Origin: Tetmemena sp. SeJ-2015
Lineage: Eukaryota > Ciliophora > Spirotrichea > Sporadotrichida > Oxytrichidae
Direction: 5' to 3'
DNA: 64,000 bases
NCBI GenBank assembly: GCA_027382625.1
Contig: JAJKFJ010022871.1
Span: 62,001 to 126,000, forward strand
The first letter of the stretch is position 1. Each line of letters opens with the position of its first letter. Positions 46,268-56,719 of this stretch are shown one piece after another. The notes beneath the pieces were generated by a model. That model ran no database searches and was not told where the DNA came from. It was given only the letters and a program-made list of their open reading frames with translations. The translations under genes and the position numbers were made by a program.

Positions 46268-48871
46268 TCAAATTTAAAAAAGTGTCAGTAAAAGCGAAAG
46301 TTTTCCCATTATTTTCAAAAAATTAATTTTTAAAATTTTTATTAAAAAAAAATTTATTTACAAAGCCCCAATATTTTTAAGAAGTTTTAAGGCTCTCACT
46401 GATGAATGTGAAATCAATAATAAATCACTAAACATTTCCTCGTTTTAAATCAAACATTCTGATGAGAAGGTTTCCCTTATTTTAAAATCATTACAAAATT
46501 TAGCTATTCGCTCGTCAGAAGGATAATGTAGAGCAAACTAATTTAGAAAATCTCCACCCTTTAATGCCTTAATTTCCTTTTAAATTTTCAAAGCAAATTA
46601 TATCCTTTCCTTCTCAACAATGTCTTATTGGAGTTTTAGCTAGCTCAGAGTTTATGATTATTGTGCTATAGCAGTTTAGGTAGAATAACAAATATAAAAT
46701 TATGCTAATTAAAAAAGAGAATCCATGCGGCTTGTATTCTCCTTTGATACTTAAGGTGTCGAAAAGTTCTAAGTGATGTTATTGGAACTTCTATTTTAAG
46801 AGGAGTTATCTTCATTTTGCTTTGCTTCTGTTTTCCTAGTTAAAGAAGTTTTCTTTCTTTATCTTTGCTAATAATTTTGAACTTTAAGTTCCTCACTTTT
46901 ATTTTCTTCTCTTTACTTTTCAATTTTTCTCTCGCTCTCAAAATTTTTAGGCTGTAAATAATTGTCAGTAAGTGTTTCCACTAATCTTATAGAGTCGCTC
47001 ATTCTTTGTTATCTCAAATTCTCTGCAGCTATTGCAATAGATTGAGTGCCGCTTTCTATCATTAGAGTTTAGAACTCTTGATTCTAATTCTCACCTTAGA
47101 GTTCTTAATTATCTCTTGAGTGGGTAGTTGCTGTAGAAATTACCTTTGCAACATCGTTTTCTTAAATATTCTATGAGTCTCTCTAATTAAATTACTACTG
47201 TGAGCTTAAATTTTGAAAGTTGTCTATTTACTTCTTTCTCCTTCATTTTCTAATGATTATTAATCCTCATTCTCCTCTGCTATGTTTGATAAACTAAATA
47301 TGCAATTTTAGTTAAATTAAAGACAGCAAAAAGCTTTCTAAATAGTTTAAGATCTCCCTTTAAGCAGGAGTATTTTGTAATGAACTGAATTAATTGACTT
47401 TGCTTGAGTTTTTTCTTGAAGGAGGTGCCTTCTAGACTTACTAATTCAGCTTTCCCAAGTATAAATTAGACCAGTGATTATTTGAGGCATTACTTTCATA
47501 TATAAATCATTTAATTGTAAAATACTATCAGTGTTAAATTTAGTCTAAGCGCTTCAGATAATAAATATATATCAAATGATTAAGTGGGAATAAATATCCA
47601 AGCGCTTCTAATTTCTAGCTACTTCATTCTTTAAGTAATTTTAGCTTGAGGTTTCTGCTTGCTTCTAGATAAAAGAGGAAAAATTTAAAATAAAAGATAG
47701 ATGTACGTTATTACTTCGTCTAAACCTCACTTTGATTATAGAAACTTCTCCCTCTATTCTGATTAAAAACATCCTTAAAACTTGATTGATGTATTTAAAT
47801 TAGTAGGACTAGTTCGCCTAATTTAATACACTTAAGTAAGCTATCATAGAATAAAGGACGTTTAACTTTAATTGGAAGAGAATTGACTAGCCTCTGCAAA
47901 GCTGTATTTAATTGAGAAACGTACTCGTCTTCACTTGGCTAAATAAAATCTGCCGAATTGAAAGTAATGCCTCTAGTCTGTTCAGCTTGAACTTGTAATG
48001 GACTTTATTTTTCCTCAATTTCATTAAACTCGATAGATTCCTCATCTAGAAGTGTTACTGCTGTTTTCTTTCTGAGCTATTCCATGTTTAATTTTCTAGA
48101 CTAGTTGTTCGAGGCTTCTGTCTTTGGCAGACTTAATTCTTCCTTTGAGAACTTTTGAGATAGGAAAAAAGAAAGAACAAAAAAGTAATATAGTACGGAG
48201 ATAGCAAGTTCTTTTACTGTAAGGCTTGATACTCATTCCTTACTCTATCATTTATAAGATGAAATTGGTCCTAGAGTTCATTTTCGTATAATCAAAACAA
48301 AATAATTTATATTTAAAGTTCATCACTTGGAGAACCTTCTAATTGCAGTTTGAAGAACCTAAAACTAATTAAAGAAACAATTAAATTAAGACCTTCTTCT
48401 TTATAGCTTTTCTTTCTTTGCGAGATTAAATTTTAAAGCAATATAAAAATCTTTGAGAGATGAAGAAGAAGTCTCTCTTTGGATCTAGAGTTTTCACGAG
48501 ATGTAGATCTTGAAATCCATGACTTGACTTGATCTATGGCTCTGCCAAAAAACCCTTTTTCTCTACTCAGTCTTTTTTCGCTTAGTTTTTAGGCGTCAAA
48601 ATTTCTAAACTTGGACTCTTCCTCTATTTAATAGTGAACTTGTGCGTATTAATTAAATGAAATAATATTTTCCTCAGATATTTCAGTATTGATCTGTGTT
48701 TGTTAGGGCAACTCCTATCTAGTTTGGATTTTTTTAAAAACATAAATGATTCTCTACAAGGCTTCTCGAGCTATCAATTCCTATTTCATTTAGATAATTT
48801 GGTGGAGTATCAGGCCGCCTCAGAGACATCAATTCTTGTGTATCAGATTTAGTTTCCTCTTGATTTTCCAT
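46268..48871 (-). CDS. Large Ser/Glu/Lys-rich protein, unknown
   Basis: Start ATG 48871 (MENQEETKSDTQELMSLRRP). Later blocks include LSREKGFFGRAIDQVKSWIS and SRSTSRENSRSKERLLLHLS (about 48550-48470), DQFHLINDRVRNEYQALQQ (48270), KKTAVTLLDEESIEFNEIEE (48060) and YVSQLNTALQRLVNSLPIKV (47900). The C-terminal domain is VVEKERIQFALKIQKEIKAL with FALHYPSDERIAKFCNDFK (46560), TGA about 46268. The upstream half is repeatedly interrupted by AT-rich segments with pointer-like repeats that I could not place with certainty. Probably a cytosolic or cytoskeletal protein; function unknown. Confidence 0.5.
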
Positions 48872-49858
48872 TTCTAAAATATTTTAGTTGATGTGAGGAG
48901 AGGCTTCATTAAGCTCATCTTAATTGTTAATAAAATGGACAGATTTAGAGAATTTTAATTTTTAAGGATAAAACTTCTAAATTATAAGATATTACATTCT
49001 CAATAACAAAAATTAAATCCTAAGATGGAAACTGAAGTATATTTTTTATTAAAATTGTAGGGAGATAATGAGAAAGTAAAAAATCAAATAATAAGAAAAT
49101 TAAAATTTTTTTTAAATAGATCAAATTAATCTCAAATTAATGAGTTTCATTTAATCATCTCAAACCTCTCAGTATGAAATGATGTGCCATTCAACTTTAT
49201 TTCATAACATCTTGTCTGAACTATTTCGCTTATAATTTGACGAGCATCTTCCACAAAGTTAAGAGAAAACTTACACAAGAATTCTAATGTTCTACATTAA
49301 TCATTATTATCTTAATAAAATCACTTAATCTCTCAATTAAAATAGGTAAATTTAAAATTTCTTTATTTCTAATGATTAATATTTTAAATTATGATCTAAC
49401 ATATTCTTTATATAAAATTTCTTCTTCTATCTCAGAGCCTGAGTGATAGCTTGCCTAATATTCTCTAATTCATATTAATAAAGAAAAATTAAAGCTAATT
49501 TTCACAGTTATTAAATGAAATCATGGCAGTCAACTTTATCTTATTGCGTTTTCATATTAAAATATTCAGCATTCCTAATAGAAAATGAAATCTATTTCTC
49601 ATTTGAAATATGTATAATGAAGAGAGGAGACATTCAACATAATGAATAAATTGTAGAATTAAGTTGCATAATTTAAAGTTATCTAAGATATTTGATTGAA
49701 AATAGAACTTTAAAACTTAAAAAGTATCTTTTATTTGAAGATTTAATAAATTCATAAAATTGATCCTTTAAATAATATTCTCCACATTTGATAGTTTAAT
49801 TCTAATGCAGTTAAATGCTTTAAGAAATTTAATAAACATTTGAATTCTTAACAATAGT
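48872..49858. other. AT-rich intergenic DNA
   Basis: About 1 kb with no convincing frame or structure apart from general A/T richness. Confidence 0.5.
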
Positions 49859-50559
49859 GAACATTTTAACTATTTAAATTTTGCTGAACAGTTTGTCTAA
49901 CTATAATCTAAATCCTTCCTTGGTCTATAGTTTGGATATCCTTTATAAAATAAGGAAAAAAAGGTTTTAATATCTGCAATCAAATTTTGGTCCATGCTAA
50001 CTTTTCTCACACGAGATTATCTTTAAATAAAAATATCAATTAAGGTAAATTTATTAAAAATAAGCGAGTTTTATTAATTAAGTTAGTTCATAATATGAGG
50101 TAAAAAAGTTCTACAATATATTTTTAAAAATTAGTAGTATAAATTTTAAATATTTGGAGGGAGGGCCTTTTCTCGACAGTAATTTTATAATGAATAAAGG
50201 TAAGATATAAGTATGTTTGTAGGGTAATTTTCTCTCCTAAATATTATTCTTTAAGTTAGAGAAGTGTATTAAAACATCTAATACTTCAAATTTTAATCTT
50301 AATTACGTCAGTTAAAGGTCGTCGCTCCTAAATCAAATTTATTTTTAAGCTATTTTTTGCTAATCTATAATAAACTTATAGTGCAATTTTAAAAGATTTC
50401 AATTTTTTTTGTTGAAAACAAAGCATGTTTCAGCTAAAACCCAAGAGATCTTAAGCTCAAAATTGTAGCATTAGTTCCTTAATCATTAAATATATTTTGG
50501 TTATATTTAAATTTTACAATATTTTTAAATTGGGCCCTTTTAAATTAATTTTACAATAG
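49859..50559. repeat. Direct repeat unit A
   Basis: About 700 bp containing the landmarks GAACAGTTTGTCT, CTTTTCTCGACAGT, AATGAATAAAGGTAAG, TGTATTAAAACATCTAA, CGTCAGTTAAAGGTCGTCG and CAAAATTGTAGCATTAGTTC. All recur in the same order in unit B. No coding capacity seen. Confidence 0.8.
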
Positions 50560-50602
50560 TTAAAAAATGATTAAAAAATATTAATTTTAAAAATAGGGGA
50601 AC

Positions 50603-51218
50603 ACCTTTAACTATTTAAATTCTTTCTGAACAGTTTGTCTCTTAATTTAACCTCCCTTTTTAAGTTTGGGTATCATAAAATAAGGAAAAAAATTTTAATA
50701 TGCATAAAATTTTATGAATTTCTCACACAGTTTCTTTAAAAAAAAATTTTAACTTTAAATTTTAAAAAATTTTATTATTGTTAGTTCATTATATAAAGTT
50801 CTCATTTTTTTAAAAATTAAATAAATTTTAAAATTTGGGGGGGGCCCTTTTCCCCGACAGTAAAAATTTTTTAATGAATAAAGGTAAGAAAAAATATGTT
50901 TGTAGGATATTTTTTCTCCTAAATATGATTCTTCAAATTAGAGAAGTGTATTAAAACATCTAAGACTTCAAATTTTAATCCTAATTCCGTCAGTTAAAGG
51001 TCGTCGCACCTAAATAAATTATATTTTTAAGCTATTTTTTGCTAATCTAAAATAAAATTAAAGTGTTAAAAATATTAATTTTTTAAAAACAAGATGGTTA
51101 CTAAAACCAAGAGAACTTAATTCAAAATTGTAGCATTAGTTCCTTATCATAAAAAATTTTGGTTATATTTAAATTTTACAATATTTTTAAATTGCGCTTT
51201 AAGTTTATTTTACAATAG
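50603..51218. repeat. Direct repeat unit B (degraded copy of A)
   Basis: Same landmarks as unit A in the same order, about 85% similar by eye. Many differences are changes in homopolymer length (GGAGGGAGGGCC becomes GGGGGGGGCCC), so part of the divergence may be sequence error. Confidence 0.78.
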
Positions 51219-51240
51219 AACAAAATAGAATTAATTAGTT

Positions 51241-51400
51241 GCAACGACCTTTAACTGACTGAATTATGATTAAAATTTGAAGTCTTAATACACCTCTATA
51301 ACTTGAAGAATAGACTTAGGAGAAAAAATTATCCTATCAAAATATTTTATTTTACCTTTAATCATTATAAAATTTTACTGTCGAAGAAAGGCTCCTTTCA
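51241..51400. repeat. Inverted copy of the A/B core
   Basis: Begins GCAACGACCTTTAACTGACT and ends TTTTACTGTCGAAGAAAGG, the reverse complement of the core running from the CGACAGT landmark to the GGTCGTCG landmark in A and B. With unit B it forms a large imperfect hairpin with a loop of about 230 bp. Confidence 0.75.
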
Positions 51401-51993
51401 CAATTTTACTATGTTATAAAAATATCTTCTTCTGTCATAACTTAATGTAATTTTGATTAATAAAATACTCTAATATCCTATTTTAATTATTATTGTTAAT
51501 AAAATACCCGTCCGAAGCTACTATTCTCTATTAATGCCTGTTTAATTAGCTCTTGCTCTCTTCACTACTTTATATGCCTTGATGCTAAAGAAGGAGTTGT
51601 CTTTGCTCTTCAGTGCCTCTAAAATTTCTTAATGAGTTACGAATTTGCAATTGAGTTTGAGCCTTTCTTTTCCTCCTCCTCCACCACCTCCTCTTAGATA
51701 AAATTATTTGTTTAGAAGTTGTGTCTGTTCCAAGTTGCGAAATCTTCTGGATAAAAGCTAGAAGAAGTACTGCTCTGAAGCATGCTGCGATCATTAAAAT
51801 CATGATTAATCTCCTCACTCCTTGGATTTCTCATTTGTAGATTATTATCCTACTTAAAAAAATTAATTTGATTAAGTGCTGCTGGCTAAGTAGAAAACTA
51901 ATTTCCTTGACTGTGAGTATTTTATTCCAAATTTGAGTAAGGAGGGGGTAAAGTGCCTCCCTCATGGAAGTATTTTTTATTTACGTATTTCAT
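51398..51993 (-). CDS. Small Ser/Asn/Gln-rich protein, unknown
   Basis: Start ATG 51993 (MKYVNKKYFHEGGTLPPPYS). A single frame continues through NTHSQGNQFSTQPAALNQIN, MRNPRSEEINHDFNDRSMLQ and FYPEDFATWNRHNFQ to about 51640. A frame change then leads to LKSKDNSFFSIKAYKVVKRA and TGINRE. The 3' end is uncertain; the frame stays open to TGA 51398, inside the inverted repeat. Low-complexity, hydrophilic, no family recognised. Confidence 0.55.
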
Positions 51994-54252
51994 ACTTCCA
52001 TTAATCAAAAACAAATTTTTGCCATAAAACTTTATAATTTAGAGTTTTATTTTTAAAATAGCGAAGTAGATCTCTACTTTTATAATATTTATTAAAAAGA
52101 AGAAACTTAAGGATATAATAGAATATTAGAAACATTGAAATTAAAGAACATATTATTATATGGTTTTAATGAATGGAGCCTTATCCCCTGATGAATGGAA
52201 ATTCCTAGTTCAAATCATAATAACAAATTAAAAAAATTTCCAAATTAAATGGCTAATAAGCATTTGGCGCGACACCTCATCTACATTTTTATCTCCTAAA
52301 ATTAATTCACAAATAGGCAAAAATTAAATTTATATGCTTTTTATTTTAAAGCAATAAGTCATTTTAAAATATACTGTTAAAACTCAAGTTAAATTAAAAT
52401 TATTCCTTGAATTTATTTTATAAGTGCACTTAAAATATTATTTCTATGTCTAAATTCAAAAGTCAATTCAAGTACTTCAGAATTAAAATCATCAGCTTGA
52501 AGATGGATGTCAAAAATATTTAAAAAAAAGAAAGTATTTTTTTAGTTTTAATTTTTATGTTATAAAAATCTTCTAGAGTGTAATTCTTTCTAGTTATTTG
52601 TTCTGATCTTATAAAATTAATCCAAATGTATTTTAATTATAAATAATAAATGAAAATTACTGCTAAAAATAAATTAGCATAAATAATGGCAGTATTTATA
52701 ATAAATTCTTGGTGCGCGGTAGATTACTTCTATTCTTCGCCCAGTTCCAAACTAGTTTAAGCAAATAATAATTAATTTTGTCTTTTATTAAAATCTTAAG
52801 ATTCATTAAACCTAATTAACAACTACTAAACAGAAATAGTGCATAAAATAATTTATTTGAAGAGAAAGTAAAGGAATATTATTCATATTTTAATAGAAGG
52901 GGCAAATTTAAATATTTTCCAAAAAATAAATAGCCAAGAAAAGAATAAATTAAAAAAATAAAAACAAAGCACCTATCGAGAGCTGCTCTCAGCTGTTCAA
53001 CATTGTTTATTTAAACTTCAGATTTATGTTTGCGTAAAATAAAAACTTTCATGAATTTTCGTTGGTGATAATATTCAACTTGCTGATATTAGTTTTCAAA
53101 ATCATCAGAAGTGGGCATAGAATAATTTTGAAGATTTTTGCAAGACTTATGACTTTCATTTTAGCTAAAAATATCTATTTTAATCTAGAAAAATAATTAT
53201 AATTTATAATGCATCATTATTTTAAAAAAGCTATCGGTTTCAGATGGAGTGTCATTCATTATTTTGATTTTGTAAATTTATATAAATCCTTCTTTAAATT
53301 AATTTATTATGAAATATTATTTGTGAACCCACAAATTTGATTTATCTGGTTTTTATTTTGACTTATAGATTATTCATAATTTTAAAAGAGAAATAAAAAT
53401 ATGAAGCAGCTTCACCTCATATTAAAAATTTAGCTTAGAAAAGTTTTATTTATATATTTAAAGCATTGATAATGAAAATTCTGTTTTTTAAAAAAAAATC
53501 AATAAAGAAAATTAAATTAAAAAAAAGCATCTTAAATCGCATTTGCTTCTATTTTGAACTTATTTGTTTTTATTTTAATAATTCATTTAAAAGGGAGTTT
53601 TATTTATTTATCCTGAGCTAGAAATCTCTGTATTTTGTGGTTAGTTTTAGAATATGCAAGTATTATTATGCAAATAAAATATTAATTTTAAAATAGAAAT
53701 AATTAAAAATAATTTTAAACTCTCTTAATTAACTTCATTCTTTAAAAGAAAAAAGGAGGAGAAAGAAGAATAATAAAAATCTTTTTTGTTTTATCTATAT
53801 AGATACCAACAAATTCACCTCGTTAAATTTAATATTTCAATTTTGGGTAAATAAATCGCACTCAGTTACATATCTCATAGTTTAAACAAATTATATGCAT
53901 TTAAAGAATATGGTTAGAACAAATCTAATAAAGACCATCGCAAAATAAAAAATAATTAAAGAAGGGAATTCATATGCTATAAAAAAATTTCAAAATAAAA
54001 TTAGAAAAATGAAATGGTCAATTACTGATTGTATATTTAGTAAACTATTAATTTATCTCTTATACAATTTATTCATAGAAAAGAAGAAAATTTAAGAACT
54101 AAAAAATTAAATGATTTTTAATACATTATTTAATGCTTTATTAAACTTTATTTATTGACAATTTTAAATGATCAAGTTTGTGTTTAAACTCTAATTCGTC
54201 GAATGTTAAGCTTTGATATTAAAATATTGTAAAAATAGATTTATAATTGGAA
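51994..54252. other. 2.3-kb AT-rich gene-free DNA
   Basis: No frame with protein-like composition. A small palindrome-like string (GAGAGCTGCTCTCAGCTG, about 52978) is the only GC-richer island. Nothing else is seen, so it is probably germline-limited spacer. Confidence 0.5.
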
Positions 54253-55336
54253 ATGCAAAGATTTTAGGATAAAGTGGTATTGGTGACTGGAGGCACTACA
54301 GGGATAGGCTTCTCTATTGCTGAAAGAGTGGCAAAGGAAAAAGGAACTGTGATTATTAATTCATCATTGTATATATTAAATGAATATATTATATGCTCTA
54401 GCAAATAAGAGAATGTAGACACTGCTCTCAAGGAATTCAAAGCCATGGGACTTTCAAATGTTGAAGGATAAGTTTGCGACGTCTCGAATATATTCATTTA
54501 TATCCCATTGATTTTAAATTAAGGCCACAGACTTAAGATACTCGAGTTCATAGATCAAAAGTATGGAAGAATTGACAGCTTCTTCATTTGAAATTAGTTT
54601 TAAAAACTATCTATATTTTAAGTTGGAAGAAATTTGTAAATTTAAAAATTACCATTTAGTTTAAGTAAAAAAGCAAAATAATTTTTAAGCTTGATCTTGA
54701 ATGCTGGAATATCAGGTGGTTACAAGATGGTTGAGGCGACTGATGAGGAAGAGTTTGACCAAATGATGAATGTAAATGCTAAAGCTCAACTCTTGTTCGT
54801 CATAATTATAACATTTTTATGAATTAAATAACTTATTTATCAAAGATGCGTTGTACTTGGTGAAGAAGTCTAAATCTGACCCAAACATTTTAGTGAATGC
54901 AAGTCTCTACGGCAAAGCTGCCGACAGATACGTCACTCCCTACGCCATGTCCAAGGCTGCCGTCATCAATATGATCATACAATATATCTTTCCCATTTCT
55001 AAGAACTTATATGATCAGATGCCTTAACTTGGAGCTGATCCCCAAAGGCATTAGAATCAATGGAATCGGCCCAGGTCTTATAAAGACAGCAATTAATTAT
55101 AAGAATATTTCATCAGCATTTCACTTGTTAAATTATGAATGGCTGAACCAATTCTCGAGCTACAGAAATAGAAGAACAAGTAAAATATGCTATTTTTATA
55201 TATTAAGTAGGTGGATCCTAAGTTTATTGGGCTTCCTCACTAGGTGGCTTCAATCGTTGCGATGATGTGCTCTGAGGACGGAAGCTTCATCAGTGGTGAG
55301 ACTTATTTCATTCAGGGGAACCTTGGAAGAATATGA
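54253..55336 (+). CDS. Short-chain dehydrogenase/reductase (SDR)
   Basis: NAD(P)-dependent oxidoreductase of the classical SDR family. Start ATG 54253: MQRFQDKVVLVTGGTTGIGF holds the Rossmann TGxxxGIG motif. After the IES at 54352: TVIICSSKQENVDTALKEF. Then LILNAGISGG (NAG motif), MVEATDEEEFDQMMNVNAKA, catalytic YAMSK (YxxxK) in VTPYAMSKAAVINMI, and after the IES at 54969 RCLNLELIPKGIRING with IGPGLIKTA. The end is MMCSEDGSFISGETYFIQG, TGA 55334. Other interruptions lie near 54490, 54590-54690, 54810 and 55100-55200. Convergent with the second SDR at 55456-56253, which it resembles; an old inverted duplication is likely. Substrate unknown. Confidence 0.88.
54352..54392. other. IES in SDR, pointer ATTAT
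   Basis: ATTAT at 54352-54356 and 54388-54392. Excision of 36 bp turns VIIN... into VIICSSKQENV, matching VIICSRKEKNV of the neighbouring SDR. The insert is in frame, so only the homologue reveals it. Confidence 0.88.
54969..55017. other. IES in SDR, pointer ATATGATCA
   Basis: ATATGATCA at 54969-54977 and 55009-55017, the longest pointer placed here. Excision of 40 bp gives AAVINMIRCLNLELIPKG, the continuous SDR helix after the catalytic Lys. Confidence 0.9.
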
Positions 55337-55455
55337 TCATCATCTAATAAAATACGCTCTGACATAAGATTTGATTTCATGACGCATTTCTTTCATTTTG
55401 TTGAGTATTTGACACTCAACAAAGAAACTAGAGAGAATATGAAATTTCAGATAAA

Positions 55456-56253
55456 TCAAAGCTTAGGGTATCCTCCATGCACTGAATAATTCTCTCCGTT
55501 AACAAAGCCACCATCAACTGAGCAAAGAGTGGCGACGACAGAGGCAATCTGATCTGGTTATCCGAGAGCCTTCTTAGGAACACCATCGTTTCCTTTCCAA
55601 AGGGGGCCAGCAAACTCAGTCGCAACCAGTCCAGGAGAGACTCCATTTACTCTAATATCTTCATCAGCTAATTCCTTTGCGAGCCAAATCACCATGTTGT
55701 CCAGAGCTGCCTTAGTCATGTTGTAAACTCCGATAGTTGGAGAAGGATTCTTTGCTCCGATAGATGACACAACCAAAATGTTTGACTCCTTTCCTCCCTT
55801 CTTAAGAAGTTATAAAAACTTTAAATAAAGAAGTTCAACGCACTCTTGGATGAGGAAGAAGATGCTTTTCACATTAAGGTCCCACATCTTGTCATAAGCT
55901 CCCTCTGAGATACTCATCTGAGTTCCAAAGTGAGTTGATGCTGCTTGGTTGCAAACCAGAACATCCAACTTTCCATACTTCTCTTGTATTTTCTTAATCA
56001 AAGCTTGTCTTTGCTCTTTATTCCCAAGGTTGCATGCATGTCCTTCCACTTGTCTTAGAGGAAATAAAAATTTATCTATCACCAATTTTACTTGATAAGC
56101 TTTAAGCTTTTCAAGTGCCTCTTTAACATTCTTTTCCTTTCTTGAGCAAATAATTACTTTGCCTCCTTCTTGTGCCATTCTCTCAGCAATAGCGAGGCCG
56201 ATTCCTTGTGTTGAAGCGGTCACTAAACAAACCTTGTCCTGATATCTGCTCAT
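55456..56253 (-). CDS. SDR, DHRS4-like
   Basis: Classical SDR close to the DHRS4 (peroxisomal/cytosolic carbonyl reductase) group. Start ATG 56253: KVCLVTASTQGIGLAIAERM holds the cofactor loop. Then GGKVIICSRKEKNVKEALEK, KLDVLVCNQAAS (in the NAG position), MWDLNVKSIFFLIQE, VVSSIGAKNPSP, catalytic YNMTKAALDN, DIRVNGVSPGLVATEFAGPLW and GGFVNGENYSVHGGYP, TGA 55456. Only two small IESs (24 and 42 bp) interrupt it, fewer than in the convergent paralogue. After their removal the protein is about 240 residues, normal for the family. No peroxisomal SKL end is seen: it stops at YPKL. Confidence 0.9.
55804..55835. other. 24-bp IES in DHRS4-like gene, pointer AAGAAGTT
   Basis: AAGAAGTT at 55804-55811 and 55828-55835. 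Excision of 24 bp gives IQECVELLKKGGKESN; the insert is in frame and codes for eight extra residues. Very short for an IES. Confidence 0.82.
56048..56094. other. IES in DHRS4-like gene, pointer ACTTG
   Basis: ACTTG at 56048-56052 and 56090-56094. Excision of 42 bp gives LKAYQVEGHACNLGNKEQR; the in-frame insert would add 14 residues inside a conserved beta strand. Confidence 0.88.
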
Positions 56254-56719
56254 TAAAAATCTTTAAAATATACTATAATTCTTTCACGAAATATATAGAA
56301 TGCAAACTCACATCAATAAATACGTATGTATTCTACAAATGACGAAAATATTACTTGCAATCAGCGTCATAATAAAGAATTAATGGAGAAAAAAGTGATG
56401 AAAACTTAAATTCTTGAAAAGTTTAATAATTTTAATTTGCTTTCTTTGATATGCCAAAATTATATTTTTGTTCTGATACATGATAAGGATGAGATCATAA
56501 GCTATTCAAATTATTCAAATCTCTCATTAAATTTAATTTTTAATATGAATGATTTAAGATGATGTTATTAATTTTTTAACAATTTTGTGAAGATTTTTAT
56601 TTTATAAACTCATTAGATTGAATTGATAATAGCAAAGATAATAAATCTTACTTGTTCAGTAGTAGTAAATAATTTTACAGCTTAAATAGGGAGTAGGTTT
56701 TAAACCTATTAATACATTA

